Shown: positions 46,691 to 59,748 of the stretch, piece by piece
How the letters are laid out: every line of letters begins with the position of its first letter
Position numbering within the stretch: the first letter of the stretch is position 1
Assembly: GCF_023343835.1 (NCBI RefSeq)
Contig: NC_064436.1
Coordinates: 54,659,883 to 54,723,882 of the forward strand
Length of the DNA stretch: 64,000 bases
Source of the DNA: Lagopus muta
Taxonomy: Eukaryota > Chordata > Aves > Galliformes > Phasianidae
Reading direction: 5' to 3'
The notes under the pieces: generated by a model
The model's input: the letters and a program-made list of their open reading frames with translations, nothing else
Database searches by the model: none
What the model was told of the DNA's origin: nothing
Made by a program: the position numbers and the translations under genes

Positions 46691-49600
46691 CTGAAGCGTG
46701 GTCAGTATAGAGTATTGCCAATGGAAATCAATTTTTAAAAAGTGAATGTAAAGCTGATAGCAAGGAGAGGCAGAGAGAATGTAGCAAGCATCCTCAGCGT
46801 GCACTGTGAGAAAACCAGTGGTGTTTACTCACCAACATTTTAACAGAATCCTAAATTTTGATATTAATTTTACCTACCTGCAGTATTTCAAACAAAGATA
46901 ATTTAGTCTCTAGTAATCCTGTTTATTACAAAGATTAAGCTACAGGGAATATTTTAAGTCAAGTAAAGTTGAATAACTTTGTGGGAAGGTAGCGAGAGAT
47001 GAAAGGAGAATATCACAGGTCATGAATTTATAAACTTTTGTAGATTTGAGCAACTGTGTTACTAACTTGCTCATTCTTTATTTAACCATGTCATTTGGTT
47101 TATATTTACAGAGATTTTAAGGGTCAAAAGAGCAATACTGCTGAATAAAATTGGACTTATGGTCCACTTATTGCTGTGAAATACAAAATGCCTAATTTAA
47201 GTCACTAATGGATTAGCTAGACAGGAATATTTTTCTGCTTAGAAAAAAGATTTTTTTTCCAACCTGCCAGCTGACCTTTGATAATTCCTTCTCATGAATT
47301 GCAAAGAAGCATTTAACTTAATCTCTGAGAAACAAGCAGGACTCTCAATGTACCTTACGCTAGTTAACTCTCTGAAAGGAGATGATCTGCTGTCCTGGGC
47401 CCTGCTCTTATAAACTCTTACGCCAAGTATTTGTGAATCAGTTTTCTATGAGAATATGTGAAAGTGTGTGAAAGTGTCACTATTAATAATCACTAGAATT
47501 AATTCTGTTCAGAACATCTTTGTTCCTGCAGACAGTAAACTTGGGAGTCACATACAAGAGAATGTGTCCCACAGGCCCTATTCCTCTGACACATAATAAA
47601 ATAAAATAAAATGTTTTTTTTAATTTGTGATTTGTGGTGCTAGGCGCTGAAAAAAGAAGGAAAGAAAAGAAGAAAACATATATTTCAGGTATTTTATGAA
47701 GAAGACAAAGTGTATGAGCCCTGCCCAGTATCACAAAAGCTGTTTTGTTTTGTTTATTTTTTTCATTTGTTTCCTTTTGATTGGTAAGCCATGTAAAAAA
47801 GCAAGTCTTCAGAGAGGAGGAGGATGGCTCGCGCTCAAAGCCTGGCACTTACAGAGTTGTTAGAGGAGATGAACAAGATTTTCAATCTCTTGAATTTCCA
47901 GGACAGATCTGGAAATTTAACCTGTATATCCTACACAAATGAAGCACCTGAGAAACGTCATTGGTAGATAATAAAAAGGAGATGCTCTCTTCTGCTGTCC
48001 TTTCCTTGCCTCTTTCCAAGCCAGCAAGCGTTTCTCTGAGAAAAACAAGCATACGCTCATTCCTAGGAGCAATTATTTCCAGGGACAGAGGCTCCCCCTG
48101 GAAAACCTGTATCCAGCACCTGCGTACTGAGGCATTTCCACTACCACTGTGTTTGTGCTTTGTATTTTGAAAGCTCTAGAAGCTGTGTGTTTTTTATTTC
48201 AAGGTGCCTTTCACTTTCACTGCAGTCTTCACAAGGGCCAGATGCTCAGATTCAAGCCATGCAGGGTTTTATTTGTGAGTATGAGCACTATCAGATCTGG
48301 CTGGGAACAAGACTAGCAGTCTGATCTCTCTAATTCAACTCAAAAATTCATTTTCCTATCACAAAGCAGAAAAATGCAGTATTAGGAAACTCTAACAAGG
48401 AGCTGATTTGTTGTTAGAAAATAACACCAAAAACACAGCTTTAATTTATAATAATGTAATTAGTAGTAAAGGCAGGTCTTACGTAAAGAACATTTGCCTC
48501 TTTGTTGGTTACTACAGGAACATAATGAATGAATAAAAGACATTGAAGCCACTTTAGCCTGGTGTGTAGCTCATTATTACAGAATTGTTGGGTTTTTGTT
48601 AGATGAACAGAATTCAATCCCAGATAAATGGTGTATTTTATTGACTGGATTATGTTTATGATAATTTTAAAAGGGCAATCTGTCAGAGCTTTATTTTTCT
48701 TTGATTTTTGCATTACCAAGAATCTAAAGCTATACTGTTAATAGACAAGGTATATCCTAGTTTGTAAGCTAGAAGTAAACAAAAAAGTCATCAAATATAC
48801 CAGCCTTTGAAGTACACACTGCATAATGAATGCATTTGAAATGAAACCCATCACTGATTCAGACACAGAGATGATTACATCCCTAATTGTCCCAAGCCTT
48901 ACAAAATACACATAAGAATCACATGTAATTGGTGTAAATTAAACTCCCTGAACTGCCCGGAGCCTAAACAGAGAAAATGGAGAATGAGACCAAAGACCTA
49001 CAAACAGAATGCTGCATTTATATTGTATGCTTCAGTTTTAATTTCAGAACTTATTAAAGTTTTCTGCTGGCAGAGGCATGTTTTCATCCAAGCCCTAAGC
49101 ACACAACACTACTTAAGACCGGCTTTAGAAATTTGGTGGTCCTTAAATTCAGAATGAACTGCACTAGAGAGAAATACACTATTTTGCTATGATGTAGCTT
49201 AATAAAAGAAAAAATACAAAAGTATTTTTCAGTAACTGTTTCTCCTATTCTAGTTTCAGATCTACCTAAAGATTGAAAAAAGTATTTTCCCCATTATTTT
49301 TTATTACATACAACTGGATGTAATTAGCTGGATAAACAATTAGCACACAAATCTGATGAAACGGTGTCCAGACACTGGGGGTTCTGTGGAGATGGGAAAA
49401 AGAAATAGGATACACGGAAGCAGCTCCTAAGGATGTTGCAGCACTACAAGCATCTGCCAGAGTAACATTTGTTTATAATTCACACCATTCTGATGTAATG
49501 ACAGTGCTGGAAACTTCTTACACTCAGATCACCCAACAGCTGCCACTAGAAACACAAAAGCTTGTCATGCAATTGCTGATGCATTCTTTCAGCAACCAGT

Positions 49601-52600
49601 AATTCAGTGTACGTTCACTGTATCATTTCCTCTTCCCAGGAGATGCAACAACACTTCCTATGTCTACACAGATCTACCCCAGTTTATTGTGGATAATGAT
49701 ATTTCACTTTACTACATTTAAGACAGAAAAAAAGACCCACTAAGACTGTAATTAAATTATGATAGCTTTGTGATCTAATTGATTTTCAGCCAATCCTAAC
49801 CTGTCTTTCCCATTGTATTTTCTGGAATATCACAATGAAAATTTGGATACTCTTCAGAGGCCATTCACTGATACAGTAGTTTCAGAGATGTTCTAAATTG
49901 GATATAGAGTGTTCATCCTGAAAGAAGAAAGCCTCACCTTGGCTGAAAGACAGAATAGCTCAGAGGTAGTTTTTAGAGCAGCTGAAGTCCATCTGAGTTG
50001 ATTTGCATGTTTAATTGCATTTCTTCACATAAGAATTCCACGAGACTGAATAACACAATTGATTTGTTTTGGAAAATTTGAACCTCTAGGCAGAGAAAGT
50101 ATTAAGCTGTATGCTCTGTACTACTAATGTAGTAAGATTAGTGTACGTTGTCACTCTCTGCATTAAATGGGCACAGATGTCCATTACCAGGTAGACAATG
50201 ATTTCTGTTCTCAGCATCAGGGCCTTGATTAACAGAGCACACACTGTGATTTTAAAAAGACTCAGAGAAGAGTCAAGAGATTTCTATACTGGAACTTGAT
50301 TAAGTATTATGTCATTTTTATGGATTCCAAACACTATTTAGAGATCAGAGATGAGAAGACCAGTTTCAGTTGGAAAGTAATAAGATTGTTTTATGTCATT
50401 ATCTTTTGTTAGCCATTAAAGTTTATTAAAGATGCCATAAGCTGCATTATTCCTCCTCTACTTGCAATTTATAGTGGCTGCACTGCCAGAATACAATTTC
50501 TCCTATAAAAGGAGAAAGCCCATGCAGAAATAAGTACTAATCCTGCTTGTTGTTGAATACATCTCTCAACATTACTATATAGGCAACATCTGATATCATA
50601 GTTCCAAAAATTAGCTTAGGTTCTGGATGACTTAAGAAACTCTTAATATTTCTGCCAATGAATCTATGGACAATGCAGCTTCAATTTCCACAATCGATGT
50701 AGTACTGCGTGCAATGCAAGACCAAAGCTCCAAAACCTGAGTATTGATATTTGTGTGCCTTGTTAGGGTTCATATAGATAAGGCTTTTTCCCACTATCGC
50801 ATCCTGCGGGATTCTCCAGACACAAATCAACCGAACCAGAATAAAATCCATGAGTCTTTCTTCCTCCCCTTCAAAAGATGGCCTAGGTCACAAATGAATC
50901 TTTTTCGTACTCAGAACTCAGAAGTTCTGAGTATCTTTTTTGTACTCAGAACATAGCAGAAGTCTTTCAATCCCTCAGGTCCTTAGAAAGGAAAAACATA
51001 CATTTCTGGTTTACTGGCTTGTTAGATTAATGGGAGTTCTTTTAAATACGCATCAAGTTTCTTTCCCTTTTTTTTTCTTTTTTTTTTTTTTTTTCATACC
51101 CCATTCTTAAATATCCCAACTCCTGCACTAAATGTTTGAGATTGCATATCTTAACTCTGCTTAAATTTATTTCTGCCTCACAACATAGTTTTGATCTATA
51201 TTTTGCTTTTGCCATCTAGATGAAGACAGACTTTGTTACTTTCAGCCCCTAGGAGCTAACAGATAGATAAATCTTTACCAGGCCATTTCAGTCAGCTATC
51301 AGTCTGATATGGATCTGGTGTTTCTTTGGTGCATCTTATTTACTCACATCATATCTCCAACCCCAGATCAATGCCAGATTCTCCATGTGGAGCTTTCTGA
51401 ACAGATAAAACCTCAGACTCTCCCTAGACTTTACTTCCTCACACAGATAGTGAAATCATGGCTTTATCAAGTCCTGTTTATTGCCTCTAATATTTGTCAC
51501 CACCAAGACTTTTACATGCAAAGACCACTATTCTTGAAGAGTGCCCCTTTTACCCTTCTCACTTTTTCAGTAAGATCCCAATCACAGATATTAGCTATTA
51601 AGAAATACAGAAGGATTTCCCCATTGTTATAAAGCTGTTGTCTCAGCATATGTATACAGACTATCAGGTGGGAAAAGTAATTTATTTGAGCCAGTAATGG
51701 CAGAGACATAAGTTTCAGAGTCTAGAGGAACAATTTTAGCTAGTTTTGGCACTAGCTTTTTCCTGCTATTTTGCAACTTGCTAGTTGCAGCAGAAAATGA
51801 GGTAGATAAAAGGATGCGTGGTGTAAAATTTATTTAAGCAAGTTTTGCAACTTGGTTTGTCACTCTTATAAAGACAGTAATTCTCTGTTTTCATTAGGTA
51901 GCAGAAAACAAACAAACAACAACAAAAAAAAGGTGATTTCACTTGTTGTGATGCTGAAATTTACTTTAACCCCAGTAATTCAATTCTAAAGTTTTTCTCT
52001 TCAGAAGGTGAGAGTATGTCATTATAAACTGATATGAAACCATTATTCTTCTAAAACTTCAAGACAAGAGAAGATTTACAGTGCTGTTATACACACATAG
52101 GTATAAATAACAATGATTTTATAGTAACAGCTGAACACTACATATAAAACAAACATTCAGTGAAACAAAGAAAAAAGATTAATTTTACTAAAAGAAAGAA
52201 GCAGCAGACCTAAAGAATTGGTTCTTATCTGAGGCTAACACCACCAATAATCATTCATTAATAGATAATAGGAATCATTTGTTAAATGATTAGTCTATTT
52301 AGGAAGTTATAGGAAGCACCTGCTATGGTTTTCCCCCTAGTGAAGCCAGCAGCAAAGCTCTAGAGGAACCGCTGTTCCTAGGACCCCAGCACAAGAACGT
52401 GAGGTCTGCTGATGTTTAGGTGAAGTTCTATTAGGTGTCTTTTCTTAGTGGAAGCGTAAAATGAGAAAAGGAAAGAGACTACTGTATTCTGGTTAAGCGT
52501 GATTCTTGCTGATTCAGCTCTCGGACCTTTAAGTCACAAGTAGCAAAGCTGAGGATCACAGAAATGCACCTTAAAACCATGCAGACAAGTTGCAGTTAAA

Positions 52601-54190
52601 AACACAGGTGAGCAGAATGAGAAAGATGCTTAATATTTCAGGTATATGACAAGCTATTACAGCTTTCTGAATTTTTGTCTTTGAAACTTGATGTTGTGTA
52701 TCTTTTCTGGGCACCTCTGCTTAGCTGCATTGCCATTGCACAACAAAACTTTATTGACGCTTGTCTGTTTTTGTTGCAGGCTTACTGGAAGATGGATACT
52801 ACCCAGAGAGAAAAGCTGAAAAAATCCTTTTGGTGAGTACAGTGATATGATTAATTATCAGAAGTCATATTGACAGATATGTTGAGACAAATATGTGAGG
52901 AAGGAGAGACACGGAGCACAGATGATGTTATTTTAATTAAAACTGATTTACTTAAAGGAACTACAGCTTATCAAAAAGAAGTTTGTTACCCTTGGCCACT
53001 TTCTAAAGTGTGTTGAGAAATACAGAGGAGGAAGAAAGAGGTGGTTTTGGTTGTTTTTTGTTGTTGTTTGTTTGTCTGTCTTTTAAAGGTAATGTAACTC
53101 TTATGAGAGTAAGAGTAAGCTCCTTTGTGTCTGTCATAGTTTCTGTGGAGCCAAGTAGGAGACATTACTTTTGGAGCGACCTCTGCATTGCAAGGAAATG
53201 AGCCTACCTTCCCTTACTCAATATTTGCCATATTGGTAAAGGCAGCAATGATTTTCAAAATAAGAGCCTATTATTACAACTTTGAGGAAGACCCCCTGTT
53301 AAGTTCTTCACATAGATTTCATATGAATTTCATTATCTCAGAAGTCATCTTTTTCTTACTGTTTGCCTGGAATTCATTCTAGCTCAAAAATGAAACTACT
53401 TAATTTGGATACCCTTTCTCACATTTTTTCTGTGCATAAAGTGTGGACTTTGATAATCCTTGAGATTCACAAACTGAGTGCTATTGATAATATATGTGAC
53501 GAACGCTCCTGTGTGATTTAACTTTTTGGAGCAAGCCACAGTACAAATGGCAAAGAAAATATTTTCTAATATGTAATGAAGTAGTGGGAAGTTCAGAATT
53601 TCCTAAATTAACTCTGTTGCACACAATTCTGAGAAAGATTTTCAGTCACAGGTAATAGTCTCATTTAGTCAATTTTTCAGATTTCTACATTTATCACCTT
53701 TCAGAAGAGTGATAGTATTAAGAGCAAGAAGCACTTCATCTTCCAGTTTATGTAACGTAGAATTTTCTTACTTTCCATTGCCTATCTTGGCCCTTAAAGG
53801 AGAATTTTCTTCCTTAGTTTTTAGTTCAAAAATGAGGAGGGAAAAAAAAAAAAAAGAAGAGAATTAGGTGTTAATTCCGTAAATTCTTTTACGTAAGACT
53901 GCTGCCAACTTAAATACATTGAACTAGACAAATATCCAGTCAAATCAACATAGTGAGGCTGAGAGAAATTCTGGATGGCAGCATATCTTTCTCAGAAAAA
54001 TGTTTGAACACATTTAAAAAACATAAACATCAGCCAAAAAGTACTTTTTTGGTAGATATCTAAAATCAGAACTGCTACTTGTGATGGATATAAATACACA
54101 ACGAAGATAATATGAATCACAGCAAAGGTAGAACTATTGATGAATTAAGTTATTGAGCTTTGAGACTTGTAATCTGGAGTGATGTTCATT
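46691..54190. other. Intergenic, no gene recognised; one exon-like segment
   Basis: AT-rich unique sequence with a T-rich tract at about 51065-51094, the inverted repeat at 50908-50933 and an A run at about 53840-53855. The only spliced-exon-like unit is 52780-52832 on the + strand. Confidence 0.65.
50908..50933. repeat. Perfect inverted repeat (10-bp arms, 6-nt loop) with a third copy of the arm
   Basis: Arms tactcagaac (50908-50917) and gttctgagta (50924-50933) are perfect complements. The arm with its T-rich leader recurs directly at about 50935-50952 (gtactcagaac). A local duplication and inversion in intergenic DNA. Confidence 0.9.
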
Positions 54191-54835
54191 GAATCATAGA
54201 ATATCTGAAGCTAAATTCTACAGGGATCATGAAGTCCCATTTTTGGCTCCACACAGCACAGAGTAGAACAATCCCTCACACAGCTGGCAGTGGTGGGCCT
54301 GATGCACTCTGGGTTGTGGTTGGCCCTTTTGGCTGTCAGGGCATGCTGCTGGCTCAGGTTCAACTTGCTGCCAGCTTTAACTCTGATCTCTTTCTGCTGC
54401 ACTGTTCTCCAGCCTCTCATCCCCCAGTCTGTGCATATAGCCGGGGTTGCTCCATTGCAGGTGCAGAATCTGGCACTTTCTCTTTTAGAGAAAAGAAAGC
54501 CCAGGTCTCTAATTTGTCATGATCTCTCTGTAGTCTCTCTTCAACAATTCCTCCTAAACATTGCAAACATAGTATGCACATGAATCCTATCTGCAGACAA
54601 TTTAGAAAAACATTGAAGAGATCTGGCTCAAAAATGGAGCCCCAGGAAATCCTCATAGCAACTGGCACAGTGTAACACCACTTACTATTGTCTTTTGAGT
54701 CTGACTGGTCAGTCAATTGTTCAGCCATGCTGTTACGTACTTGTCTAGCTGCACAATGAATATTTTGTCCAGCAGGATACTCAAAGATGTTGTAAATATT
54801 GTCCTCACTACACATAGACTATAATTTAGACCTCA
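54191..54835 (-). mobile_element. CR1 LINE fragment, antisense, internally rearranged
   Basis: Begins with an antisense CR1 terminus (aatcatagaatatctgaagc). It then passes to interior CR1 blocks: ggttggcccttttggctgtc, catgctgctggctcaggttc, gtagtctctcttcaacaatt and gagccccaggaaatcctcat. The jump suggests an internal deletion or two adjoining insertions. Confidence 0.85.
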
Positions 54836-56922
54836 CGTCAGCACATTCAAGCATCCCAAGAAGGGGAGAGAACAGTGTCTAATCATAATTTGAAATATTT
54901 TTAGTATCTGCCATTACTTTGGCTGATGAAGTCTAAAAATATACTTCCAGTACATCCTGTAATTACATGCAAACATTTTAATAATGGAACCAGAGTATAT
55001 TTTCAGGATATTTCTCACTCCCTCTGTCTCATTTGTCTCTCTCTAGGGGCTATTATGCTTAGGGTTCCTCTGTACTCTCCCTATAATGGATCTACAATTT
55101 GTTGTTTTATTCAGAATTATGCAAGAAATTAAGTCAAATATTATTTCTGGTGCACATTTCATTCTGTAAGCTACACATACTCAGTAATTCATTCACTGTT
55201 AGAGCTTGCAGAACTTTCATGAACAGGGAGGAGTAAAACAGCGCTTGGACACTTGATAAGTGTGCCCCAAGGGTGATGTCTTAAACACCGAAGTATAGCA
55301 AAGAACAGGTACCTTTCAGGTTTCAAGACACCTGAAAAAGGCAGCTGAGCTGCAAGAAAAGCAGAGGGAAGTTGATCATAAAATGTTTAGTTGTATGATG
55401 ACAGAGGCATTTATTTCAGATATGCCCATTCATGATATGTTAGTGCCTGCAGTTCAAATGCCTTATTCATTTGAAGTCAAGAAAATCTTGTAGGCAGAAT
55501 AGATAATCTCAGGGCTAGTTCCAAACCTCATAAAGTTAATGAAATCTTTCCACAGATTTCCTTCAGTTAATGTTTGATAAGCATGGGTCATATTCACATA
55601 ATCACAGTAAGTGACAAGCAACAATTGCTTGTATTTCTTGGATAAAAATAAAGTAGTAGATTTGCACTACTTACCATGATTTGCTTTGTGGCTTAATGGT
55701 AATTACAAACCACATCTCTCAAGCTCTTTTTCTAGATAAATGAGTTAGCATCCATTAAAGGTAACTGTGAATTCAGAGCCCATTTCCGCTGCCAATTGCT
55801 AATTTATATGCATTTTTCTAAGCTTTTTCCTTTGCTGTTAAGAATTTTCTGCCTTACAGGCTTTCAAAAACAACTTCTTAAATGAAGGGAATATTTGTTA
55901 TCCTTCTTTTCAACCTTCACTGTTATTTTATGTGCTGATATAGAAGGGCTCAGCTATCTTCACAGTTGAGCTTGCTGTCCTGATCTGTGTAGCAGAGAAT
56001 TGTTAAAATAGGGCACCTTGCTTCATAGAAAATGCCTCAGCTAGCTTGAATACCCTTAACCCAACTTGGTATGCCTAAAGAAATTGTGTATTAGAGCAGT
56101 ACCTGTAGAACTGTTTTATCATATATAATTATAAACCAAACTGACCCTTAGCTTCTAATTAAGCATTAATTAGGTAAAATATACAGTGATTGTAAAACAG
56201 TGTTTTGTAACAAATCTAACTTTGCAGTTCCTATGCTCAAATAGTCAATTAGTTTGAGTATCTCTGGTTCAAGCTGTTGAGTTCATGTTTCTCCTAGCAA
56301 CAGTATCAATATATAAAAAGTTTGAGCTCTGTGCAGGTAGACAGCAAACCACTTCATCCTGATTATTTTGATGAGTGCTAGAAACAACACAGTATTCTTC
56401 ACAGTGATCTAGAAGCATTTCCTTGTTTTTTGTTCTTTGCTTTTTTTAATAGCAGAAAGGAGCACAAGCGGAAGAAGAAAATCATGTTAAAAATTTGAAA
56501 GCTGTGTATTCCAGGAATATAACTTTTGTTTAAAAAAAAAAAAAAAAAAATCAATTCCCATAATGAGAGATGATGTCATCACCCTGGAATTAAATGTAGC
56601 ACAGAGCTTTTAAAATATTGCATAATTTGTTTCACCTTCTACAGGGGAAGTTCCGAAATATGATTTAATTCAGGGGCAGCCCTTGAGAATTACCAGAGCC
56701 ATCAGATCCATTTCATCTCTGTTTTTATTGAGGAAAAATATTTTGGTCCATGACTTCCTTAAACAGTCCTATCTACTAGGTGTAGTAGATACACCAGTAG
56801 TCGTAGTTTCTGACAAACAGTCCTTACAATCACTCCATTTTAATGACTTAATTCAGCAAAGTTTACCTGATTTTAGGATTTAAACAGCAGTCTTAACATT
56901 CAATCAGTAGTCTTTTCACATC
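54836..56922. other. Intergenic, no gene recognised; one exon-like segment
   Basis: AT-rich sequence between the CR1 and the second mariner-like element. It contains a strong acceptor-like site followed by a 26-codon open stretch and stop (56453-56533) ending at the A19 run 56532-56550. Confidence 0.65.
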
Positions 56923-56924
56923 TA

Positions 56925-57459
56925 TGTAGGTAACTCCGAAAGTAATGCCTCATTTATTTCCAAGGAAACTACAACAGGTAGAAAGAGCATAATGATAGTA
57001 CTTGATAGAGCAAATTCTCAGCTACAAAACACTCTTTCAACACAGTCACCACTATCAGCTGTGTGTTTTCACCAAGGATGAACAAAAGCCTGCATGCTGT
57101 TCTTGTAACAATCTATACCAGTGAGGGTGACCCACTGTCACCACTGTGAAGCACCCCACCACCTCCTCACTGTACTCACATCCACTTTCTGGTGTCCTTC
57201 AGTGTTCAGCAAGCATCGATGAATGTCAATGGACACATTTATTCCACATGGAGGAATTCAATGACACGCCTTTGCTTCATACTCTTCATACACTCTTCCA
57301 CATCAGACACCATCCTGTCAGATTGCCCCTCTGCTGCCATCTGTCGTGCAGCAACAACACGAGAAGGTTCAACCTCTGCGGCCATATCACCAACACCCAC
57401 CTCTGATGTTATGTGACAACATCAATGAATAGGGGGCATTACTTTCAGAACAGCCCTCA
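56925..57459. mobile_element. Mariner-like nonautonomous element (Galluhop type), second copy, inverted relative to the first
   Basis: A 535-base unit between TA dinucleotides (56923-56924 and 57460-57461). Left end ggtaactccgaaagtaatgc; right end reverse complement gggctgttctgaaagtaatg. This copy retains better terminal repeats than the one at 38.9 kb. Open frames inside (for example 57146-57406) are broken remnants without a transposase catalytic triad that I can see. Confidence 0.82.
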
Positions 57460-59539
57460 TATGCTACTCTTATATCAAGGATCTAAGGGAAACGAACCTG
57501 CCTCTTTCGACTTCTAAGCATTAAAGTTATGGGAAAACTATAAATTTGTCAAGTTTTTTGCATACTTAGTAATTCATCCACATCTTCTGAGACTTTGATA
57601 GCCTTTTGTTTTTCTACCTCTTCTCATTTGTGAATGACAAACTACACTGAAATGAAAGAAAACAGAATCAGAAATGTTTTTGAACTTAATTAATGGAAAT
57701 GTTTTTAAGTTTGAATTCGTAAAACACACTGGAATTTTTTACCAGATTTTATCAAGTATTGGAGGTTAGGCAAGACAGACCCCAGCATCAGAGGAGAATT
57801 TGCTTATGGATTGTTACTGGGGTAAGTGTTGGATTACCATAGCTGTGAATTTCTTTTCAGTTATCTAGTTTTAATTTCTTATATTTCCAACTGTTGGATT
57901 TTTGAAGTAATAAATATAATAGTGTTCCTCTACCTCTATTCAATATTAAAGACTACAGATTTTTGATTCAGAAATCTGATTTTAATATATTAAAAACTTC
58001 AGATTTATGCTATCTATTCATTCATTGTACTTGAATGTTATCAAAAAATGCCTTACTGTCGAACTACAGTACATCAAGTATAAAATGAGATCCAAAGGGA
58101 CTACGTAAAATTCCAGAATTTTTACAGTGGATACTTCAAAAATGCGAAAATAGATGAATTGTAATTATGGTAAGGGCTCCAGGTAATCAAAAGACAGAGG
58201 GTTTTTTATTTACTACACATTAGTGTGCATTTGCACATCACAGAAATACTGAGCATAAAGTGGAACATCAGGAAAAAAAAATAAGGGCATTGGGTCAGAT
58301 CTCAGCTATCCAAAGGTTTTGCTTTCTAATGACAGGAACGTATTTATAAACATACCTGTGAAGTTTTAATTCTTCACCAGCATACCAATATTTCAGAAAG
58401 AAAAAGGAAAGAAGTCCAAGGTTTTTTTTTCTTCCGATTCTGGCAAGAGAGAAAAACATCTCTTCCTAAGTGTGACTGTTTTATTACACTTAAGAAGATA
58501 TAAGTTTTAGATTATAAAGTCTGCAATCAATGCATTTTAGTTATGACATACAAAAACACAGTTCAGTTAGTGGTAGGTACGTTTTTGTCTGTATCTTTCT
58601 GCCTCTAGCATAAATTTTCTCTGAGTATGAGGAAAAAATGAAAGTTTATTTCAAAGGCAGCAGGAACTGGGAAAGCACAAATGATGCTGATGGGTGAAGT
58701 AATGGATCACTGCCTGCTCTGTGAACCTGAGCAATGTGTTAGTCTGATGTAAACACTTAAAAATTAATACCTGGAAAATGTAATAGTGTTTCATTGTAAG
58801 ATACTCTATACTGAAATTAAATATTGATGTTTTCATATACATGGCTTTTATGAGTATACTGCAGAACTAGAGAACTGAGTGTTGTTATTCATACCAGGTG
58901 AATGACAGTTTTCAAGGAAAGGTTTGGCTGGGTACACTTTATTAAACTGTATTTCATTGCCATATTTTGAGCAGAAAAGAAAGCAACAGTAATCCAGTGA
59001 TGTGAAGATGATAATGGAAAACTTGATAGCTGGACTGCTATGGTAATTAACTATGGAGCAGTTCATATTTTCCTTAAAGAATGAGAAGAGGCCCATCACG
59101 TCTTCTGATTTCCTGTTCTCTTCCCTCTCGAAAGGAAAGGGTTATTACCTGGGTTTGTGATGTTTTATGACTATTGTTGACATAGATATTCTTCAGGTTG
59201 GAGGCTGATGCTATCCTTATATTTTGTATTCACGCTCTTCAAAGAGTCTGTACCTGCATGTACTACTGTTCTTACTTTTAACCAGAGACTGGAAATGTTC
59301 TGAATTTTCTGAATCTGTCAGACTAAAGTCAATCTGCTTTTGATTTATGTTTTAATTCCTTCTACATTATAGATGTGCTATTAGCTTCTCTTTATTACTC
59401 AGTGCTCTCCTTGGTTACTCATAGGTAATGAGCTATTCTTGTCCCCAGTATGAGCCCCAGCAGCTTTTATGATTCTAAAATGTAGGCCTTTAGTCCAGCA
59501 ACTGTATCGGTTTTAAGATTTTAATTATCAAATAGCAAA

Positions 59540-59568
59540 AAAAAAAAAATAAATAAAATAAAATAAAA
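59540..59568. repeat. A-rich (AAAAT)n low-complexity tract
   Basis: A run of As followed by AAATA/AAAAT units. Low-complexity intergenic sequence without a gene. A similar, shorter AAAAT tract lies at about 47593-47612. Confidence 0.85.
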
Positions 59569-59715
59569 TTATTCATTGAAATGCTCGACTTTCTGGTAAG
59601 GCAAAAAATAAAACATAAAAATTACTGAATTAAATGAATAAAGCAGAAGGTTGTTCCTATGCCAAATTATCAGCCAATTCCTTATTTCTTATTTAAATGC
59701 TCTGCATACCAGCTT

Positions 59716-59748
59716 GGGGGGGGGAAAAAAAAAAAAAAAAAAAAAAAA
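59716..59748. repeat. G9A24 homopolymer junction
   Basis: Nine Gs directly followed by twenty-four As in the intergenic half. A purine-only run of 33 bases, which could be assembly-sensitive or able to form unusual structure. Confidence 0.95.

Noticed and set aside
47483..47848. 121-codon open frame on the - strand.
   Set aside because: Biased composition (Lys, Phe, Leu runs), no family resemblance and no splice or promoter context.
57146..57406. Open frame inside the second mariner-like element, considered as a transposase.
   Set aside because: Two overlapping frames are equally open and neither shows a DDD/DDE-type catalytic layout. The 535-base unit is too short to encode a full mariner transposase.
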